A stretch of DNA of 10,390 bases from an uncultured Eubacteriales bacterium (GTDB lineage: Bacteria > Bacillota > Clostridia > Christensenellales > Aristaeellaceae). The translations under genes and the position numbers were made by a program. Positions 6,902 to 10,390 of the stretch are shown piece after piece; position 1 is the stretch's first letter; the number at the start of each line of letters is the position of its first letter. The DNA is taken from positions 1-10,390 of the forward strand of contig URJB01000065.1 in assembly GCA_900548145.1 (NCBI GenBank), in the 5' to 3' direction. The notes under the pieces are model-generated. The model was not told the origin of the DNA. It made no database searches and worked only from the letters and a program-made list of their open reading frames with translations.

Positions 6902-6938
6902 AAACCGCCCTTCCGCTGAAAATGCGGAAGGGCGGTTT
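6902..6938 (-). terminator. Hairpin terminator after nrdD (bidirectional)
   Basis: AAACCGCCCTTCCGC (6902-6916) and GCGGAAGGGCGGTTT (6924-6938) form a perfect 15-bp stem with loop TGAAAAT, 15 bases past the nrdD stop. A-rich and T-rich ends on both sides allow it to work on either strand, though the U-tracts are short. It shares the 11-base arm CGCCCTTCCGC with the hairpin at 6671-6703. Confidence 0.75.
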
Positions 6939-6953
6939 ATTTGAAAAGAAAGA

Positions 6954-9269
6954 TCAGATGGTGTGCTTGACTCGCTCGGATTCTTCAGCACGCTTGGCGT
7001 TGTTGAAGCGATCCAGATTGCCCACCAGATAGCCGGTGATGCGGCGGATGCGCTCAAAGGCATGACCATCCTCGTGGCGGCCGCACTTGGGACAGCTGTC
7101 GCCGATGATGCCGTTGTAGCCGCAGACGGGGTCGCGGTCCACCGGGTGGTTGATGGAGCCATAACCGATGCCCTGATCGTGCATATACCGAACGACTTTT
7201 TCGAAAGCGTCCAGATTCTTGGTGGGGTCGCCGTCCATCTCGATGTAGCTGATGTGACCGGCGTTGGTCAGGGCGTGATAGGGGGCCTCGATGGCGATCT
7301 TCTCAAAGGCGCTGATGGGATAGTACACCGGCACATGGAAGGAGTTGGTGTAGTATTCCCGATCGGTCACGCCGGGGATGATGCCGTACTTTTCCTTGTC
7401 GATGCGGACAAAGCGGCCGCTCAGACCCTCGGCGGGGGTGGCCAGACAGGTGTAGTTCAGCTTCTCCCGCTGGCTGCACTCGTCGCAGAATTTGCGGATG
7501 AAGCCCACAATCTCCAAGCCCAGGTTCTGGCTGGCGGGATCCTCGCCGTGATGCTTACCGCGCAGGGCCACCAGCGCTTCCGCCAGGCCGATGAAGCCGA
7601 TGGACAGGGTGCCGTGCTTGAGCACCTCCCGGACGGAATCCGTCCAGCCCAGCTTTTCGGAGTCGATCCACACGCCCTCGCCCATCAGGAAGGGGAAGTT
7701 GTAGACCTTCTTGTTGGAGATGATCTCCAACCGCTCCAGCAGCTGGTCGTGCACCAGATTGCACAGGCGTTCCAGTTCTTCGAAGAACCAGCCGATGTCG
7801 CCCTTGGCCTTGATGGCGATGCGGGGCAGGTTGATGGAGGTGAAGCTCAGGTTGCCGCGGCGGGGGCAGACTTCCCGGGTGGGATCATACACATTGCCGA
7901 TGACGCGGGTGCGGCAGCCCATGTAGGCGATTTCGGTCTCGGGATGGCCTTCTTTGTAATACTTCTTGTTGAAGGGCGCGTCCACAAAGCTGAAATTGGG
8001 GAACAGGCGCTTGGCGCTGGTGCGGATGGCCAGCCGGTACAGGTCGTAGTTGGGGTCGCCGGGGTTGAAGCTGACGCCCTCCTTCACGCGGAAGATCTGG
8101 ATGGGGAAAATAGGCGTTTCGCCGTTGCCCAGACCGGCCTCGGTGGCCAGCATCACGTTGCGCATCACCATGCGGCCCTCGGGGGAGGTGTCCATGCCGT
8201 AGTTGATGGAGGAGAAGGGCACCTGCGCGCCGGCACGGCTGTTCATGGTGTTCAGGTTGTGGATCAGGGCTTCCATGGCCTGATAGGTGGCCTTGTCGGT
8301 CTCCTTCTCCGCGTGCTCCCGAACGAAGGAAACGATCTTGTTCAGCTCATCCTGAGAAGCATCGGGCAGAAGCTCCGCCACTTTTTCCGCCACCAGACGA
8401 TCCACGTCCGCATTGGGGGCCAACGAAATCTGTTCGCTCAGCTCGTCTACGATAGCGCGGGCCTTATCCGCGGAATCCTCCACGCCGCCCAGCAGTTCCA
8501 ACGCCCGATCCAGATTGTCCCGGAAACGCTTGCGGTAGGTCTTCTTGACGCCGGGGGCCATGCCGTAATCGAAATTCACGATGCTCTGGCCGCCGTGCTG
8601 GTCGTTCTGGTTGGCCTGAATGGCAATGCAGGCCAGCGCGGAATAGCTGTAGATATCGTTGGGCTCCCGCAGCACGCCGTGACCGGTGGAGAAGCCGCCG
8701 TGGAACAGATCCAGCAGGTCGATCTGGCAGCAGGTGGTGGTCAGGGTGTAGAAGTCCAGGTCGTGGATATGGATGTCCCCGTCATGATGGGCAGCAGAAA
8801 AACGGGGATCCAGCACGTACATTTCATAGAACTGCTTCGCGCCTTCGCTGCCGAACTTGAGCATACTGCCCATGGCGGTATCGCCGTTGATGTTGGCGTT
8901 TTCGCGCTTGATGTCGCTGTCCACCGCGTCCTTGCTGGCGATGTCCTCGAACACCTTCATCAGGCGGGTGTTCATCTCGCGCACACGGCTGCGTTCGGCG
9001 CGGTATAGAATGTACGCCTTGGCAGAACGCACGAAGCCCTTTTCGATCAGCACGCGTTCCACCACGTCCTGCACCTGCTCCACGGAAGGCACAGAAGGGA
9101 TGTTCTCGTCGTTTTCCAACTGAGAGACGACCAGCGCCGCAAGCTCCTGAGCCGTTTCATCGCTTTTCTGACTGCCGCTTCCCATAAAACAATGGGCAAT
9201 AGCGTGCTCAATTTTGCTCGGGTCAAAGGGCACGACACGTCCGTCCCTCTTCTTGATGGAAATGATCAT
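6954..9269 (-). CDS. nrdD: Anaerobic (class III) ribonucleoside-triphosphate reductase NrdD
   Basis: A 771-residue glycyl-radical enzyme that reduces NTPs to dNTPs without oxygen, after activation by the radical-SAM protein NrdG. An ATP-cone regulatory domain (about 2-95: KKRDGRVVPFDPSKIE, then QVQDVVERVL) precedes the ten-stranded catalytic barrel. Landmarks include HHDGDIHIHDLDFY (161-174), TTTCCQIDL (177-185), MNSRAGAQVPFSSINYG (342-358) and GCRTRV (451-456) with a candidate active-site Cys452. The C-terminal radical loop is RRITGYL with Gly746. The zinc site has Cys716, Cys726 and Cys729 but Asp713 where a CxxC first Cys is commonly found. The start at 9269 follows AAGGAG about 10 bases upstream. 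The frame stays open to 9512, but that extension is non-family sequence and crosses the promoter. No nrdG follows; the neighbour downstream is the convergent GH127 gene, so the activase must be encoded elsewhere. Confidence 0.96.
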   Translation of the reverse strand: MIISIKKRDGRVVPFDPSKIEHAIAHCFMGSGSQKSDETAQELAALVVSQLENDENIPSVPSVEQVQDVVERVLIEKGFVRSAKAYILYRAERSRVREMNTRLMKVFEDIASKDAVDSDIKRENANINGDTAMGSMLKFGSEGAKQFYEMYVLDPRFSAAHHDGDIHIHDLDFYTLTTTCCQIDLLDLFHGGFSTGHGVLREPNDIYSYSALACIAIQANQNDQHGGQSIVNFDYGMAPGVKKTYRKRFRDNLDRALELLGGVEDSADKARAIVDELSEQISLAPNADVDRLVAEKVAELLPDASQDELNKIVSFVREHAEKETDKATYQAMEALIHNLNTMNSRAGAQVPFSSINYGMDTSPEGRMVMRNVMLATEAGLGNGETPIFPIQIFRVKEGVSFNPGDPNYDLYRLAIRTSAKRLFPNFSFVDAPFNKKYYKEGHPETEIAYMGCRTRVIGNVYDPTREVCPRRGNLSFTSINLPRIAIKAKGDIGWFFEELERLCNLVHDQLLERLEIISNKKVYNFPFLMGEGVWIDSEKLGWTDSVREVLKHGTLSIGFIGLAEALVALRGKHHGEDPASQNLGLEIVGFIRKFCDECSQREKLNYTCLATPAEGLSGRFVRIDKEKYGIIPGVTDREYYTNSFHVPVYYPISAFEKIAIEAPYHALTNAGHISYIEMDGDPTKNLDAFEKVVRYMHDQGIGYGSINHPVDRDPVCGYNGIIGDSCPKCGRHEDGHAFERIRRITGYLVGNLDRFNNAKRAEESERVKHTI

Positions 9270-9349
9270 GATCTCAGGGCTCCTTCTATTTTCAAGTATG
9301 GAATTTGTGGCTCGGCTTCCGACAAAAATCGTCACCAGCCGGAAACAAA

Positions 9350-9397
9350 CAACATTATATGGTGGATTTGACCTTTCGTCAATACTAAATATAGCAT
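9350..9397. promoter_or_regulatory. Putative tandem NrdR boxes at the nrdD promoter
   Basis: On the nrdD coding strand, ATGCTATATTTAGTAT (9397-9382) and CCACCATATAATGTTG (9365-9350) both resemble the NrdR consensus, roughly acaCwAtATaTwGtgt. The first is nearly symmetric; the second matches more weakly. Their centres are 32 bp apart, three helical turns, the standard spacing of paired NrdR boxes. One abuts the upstream edge of the -35 and the other covers the -10, which suits repression. NrdR is the general repressor of ribonucleotide reductase genes. The sequences are seen; the assignment is inferred. Confidence 0.6.
9354..9382 (-). promoter_or_regulatory. nrdD promoter
   Basis: On the minus strand, TTGACG (9377-9382) and a perfect TATAAT (9354-9359) are 17 bases apart, a strong sigma-A-type promoter. 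Transcription would begin near 9347, giving a leader of about 75 bases before the nrdD start codon. Confidence 0.8.
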
Positions 9398-9503
9398 ACA
9401 ATCCCTCTATATGTGGGGGGAGTGGAAAACGGGGCGCGCGCAAATTCAGACGTCGTCTAAGGTTCCAAAGCTTTTCCACATGATTTCCACGGGCAAAAAA
9501 TTT

Positions 9504-9536
9504 TTTCAACAATTAAACCACAATTCACCCACAATT
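9504..9536. repeat. Three tandem 11-bp repeats ending in ACAATT
   Basis: TTTCAACAATT (9504-9514), AAACCACAATT (9515-9525) and CACCCACAATT (9526-9536) repeat with an exact 11-bp period, about one helical turn, and directly adjoin an A6T6 tract (9495-9506). TTTTCCACA (9472-9480), which fits the relaxed DnaA box TTWTNCACA, lies 24 bp to the left of the first repeat. The periodic array looks like an iteron-type protein-binding site; the protein is unknown. Confidence 0.5.
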
Positions 9537-9601
9537 TTTCCATGAAAGGCGCAAAGCAAGGCGGCGCGGGAGATCGCGGCGGTTCGGGCTTTCCGAAGGC
9601 G

Positions 9602-10231
9602 TTACAAGCGGGCTTTCGGCAGGCTCCAGTGGAAGCGGGCGGAGCAGAAGCGGATGACGACGATCAGCGCGAAGCCGATGACGGTCGCACCGTCCAGCCC
9701 TACCAGCGGTTTCAGCGCCGCGAAGGCGATGGCTCCCAGCAGCGCGGCACAGGCATACACGTGCTTGACGAAGATATAGGGCCGGTCGCCCGCGAACAGG
9801 TCGCGCATCACGCCGCCGCCCACGCCGGTGATCACCGCCACAAACAGCACCAGAAACAGGTTTTCCTCATAGCCCGCGCCAATGGCGACCCGGGCACCGT
9901 ACACCGTAAAAATGCCCAGCCCGGCAGAGTCGGAGATCAGCATCAGCGCGTCGTACAGCTTGCGGCTGTGGAACAGCACCCGCCGCACCACCGGGGAAAA
10001 CACGAACAGCGACGTGACAATGGACATCAGCACATATTTGGGATCCAGAAAAGTGGCGGGCGGGGTCAGCCCCAGCAGCAGATCCCGCAAAATGCCGCCG
10101 CCCACGGCGGTGGTCACGCCCAGCACGCACACGCCGAAGATATCCATATTTTTCTTCAGCCCGGTCATCGCGCCGGAAAGGGCGAACGACACCGTGCCTA
10201 CGATCTCCAGAATCAGGATGAACAGTTCCAT
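9602..10231 (-). CDS. TRIC-type (UPF0126/YadS family) cation-channel membrane protein
   Basis: A 209-residue integral membrane protein built from two related halves. Each half carries the glycine-kinked motif GGGxxRDxxxG: GGGILRDLLLG at 44-54 and GGGVMRDLFAG at 138-148. About seven hydrophobic helices are visible, beginning at residue 2 (ELFILILEIVGTVSFALSGA) and ending with a helix around 181-195 before a short basic tail. Prokaryotic TRIC homologues form trimeric, K+-permeable monovalent-cation channels in the cytoplasmic membrane; the in vivo role in bacteria is poorly known. Length fits the family (about 200-215). The start at 10231 has a near-perfect AAGGAGG (10239-10245) 7 bases upstream. 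It has its own promoter and lies 332 bp from nrdD, so the two are probably separate units. Confidence 0.93.
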   Translation of the reverse strand: MELFILILEIVGTVSFALSGAMTGLKKNMDIFGVCVLGVTTAVGGGILRDLLLGLTPPATFLDPKYVLMSIVTSLFVFSPVVRRVLFHSRKLYDALMLISDSAGLGIFTVYGARVAIGAGYEENLFLVLFVAVITGVGGGVMRDLFAGDRPYIFVKHVYACAALLGAIAFAALKPLVGLDGATVIGFALIVVIRFCSARFHWSLPKARL

Positions 10232-10266
10232 GACGAGGCCTCCTTGATGAGGGTCAAACAGGTATC

Positions 10267-10295
10267 AATATAAGGCGGCGAATGGGGCATGTCAA
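10267..10295 (-). promoter_or_regulatory. Promoter of the TRIC gene
   Basis: On the minus strand, TTGACA (10290-10295) and TATATT (10267-10272) are separated by exactly 17 bases: a perfect -35 and a five-of-six -10. Transcription would begin near 10260, leaving a leader of about 30 bases that includes the strong ribosome site. Confidence 0.85.
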
Positions 10296-10390
10296 GGGGA
10301 AAAGAAAGGCTGGACGCGGAACTCCGGCTTTTTCCTGTAGGTTTGTCAAACATATTGGACAATGAACTCAATGGGGGAAAGCCAATGGAG

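Larger units (their letters stand above)
9270..9601. other. 332-bp regulatory region between nrdD and the TRIC gene
   Basis: This AT-richer stretch holds the nrdD promoter and leader (9270-9382), NrdR-box-like sites, then, moving away from nrdD, TTTCCAC motifs at 9422-9428 (minus), 9474-9480 and 9484-9490 (plus), an A6T6 palindrome (9495-9506) and three 11-bp tandem repeats. AGACG-T-CGTCT (9448-9458) is a short perfect inverted repeat. No clear terminator for the TRIC gene was found after its stop at 9602. No small gene is supported. Confidence 0.6.

Noticed and set aside
6963..9008. Plus-strand 681-residue open frame opposite nrdD
   Set aside because: It is an exact antisense shadow of a clear nrdD gene in GC-rich codons. 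It has a low-complexity Val/Ala/Gly/His-rich translation, no ribosome site and no known domain.
9270..9512. N-terminal extension of nrdD to 9512
   Set aside because: The frame is open but the sequence is not NrdD-like and contains the promoter elements. The start at 9269 has a ribosome site and begins the ATP-cone correctly.
9472..9536. Chromosomal replication origin
   Set aside because: Only one motif fits a DnaA box, and the neighbours are nrdD and a TRIC gene rather than dnaA, dnaN or rpmH. A regulatory site is more likely.
10343..10390. Possible divergent gene starting at ATG 10385, with TTGTC/GACAA inverted repeat at 10343-10362
   Set aside because: Only two codons are visible, the GGGGGAAAG before it is a poor ribosome site, and no plus-strand promoter with proper spacing was found. 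The inverted repeat is short and could be chance.

Overview
The window reads as chromosomal DNA from an anaerobic, GC-rich (roughly 60% by eye) Gram-positive bacterium of the Clostridia, probably a gut or rumen type. The evidence is strong Shine-Dalgarno sites, sigma-A-like promoters, an oxygen-sensitive glycyl-radical ribonucleotide reductase, plant-carbohydrate hydrolases without signal peptides, and a decayed piece of the sporulation protease gene spoIVB. I cannot name the species.

Layout. 1-3261 (+): a two-gene sugar operon with a GH13 alpha-glucosidase (subfamily 31 type) and, 32 bp later, a GH32 beta-fructosidase. Together they would split short sucrose- or fructan-type and alpha-glucosidic sugars in the cytoplasm; the transporter is not in the window. 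3262-3809: a 548-bp stretch with no intact gene, holding a frameshifted spoIVB remnant (-) and a long imperfect hairpin. 3810-4643 (-) and 4751-6658 (+): an AraC-family regulator divergent from a GH127 beta-L-arabinofuranosidase. Their 107-bp intergenic region holds a good araC promoter and two direct repeats exactly 21 bp apart, which look like the regulator's operator. 6659-6953: two near-identical GC-rich hairpins flank about 200 bp of unexplained, highly structured sequence between convergent genes. 6954-9269 (-): nrdD, the anaerobic class III ribonucleotide reductase. Its promoter overlaps two NrdR-box-like palindromes 32 bp apart, with three 11-bp tandem repeats and a DnaA-box-like site further upstream. 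9602-10231 (-): a TRIC/UPF0126 membrane protein with its own near-consensus promoter.

The left two thirds is an accessory carbohydrate-use region: two unlinked hydrolase modules, one with its own local regulator. The right third is housekeeping. No wholly new multi-gene system is evident. The points most worth following up are the putative AraC operator, the NrdR-type control region of nrdD with its adjoining repeats, the spoIVB remnant, and the structured intergenic element at 6704-6901.
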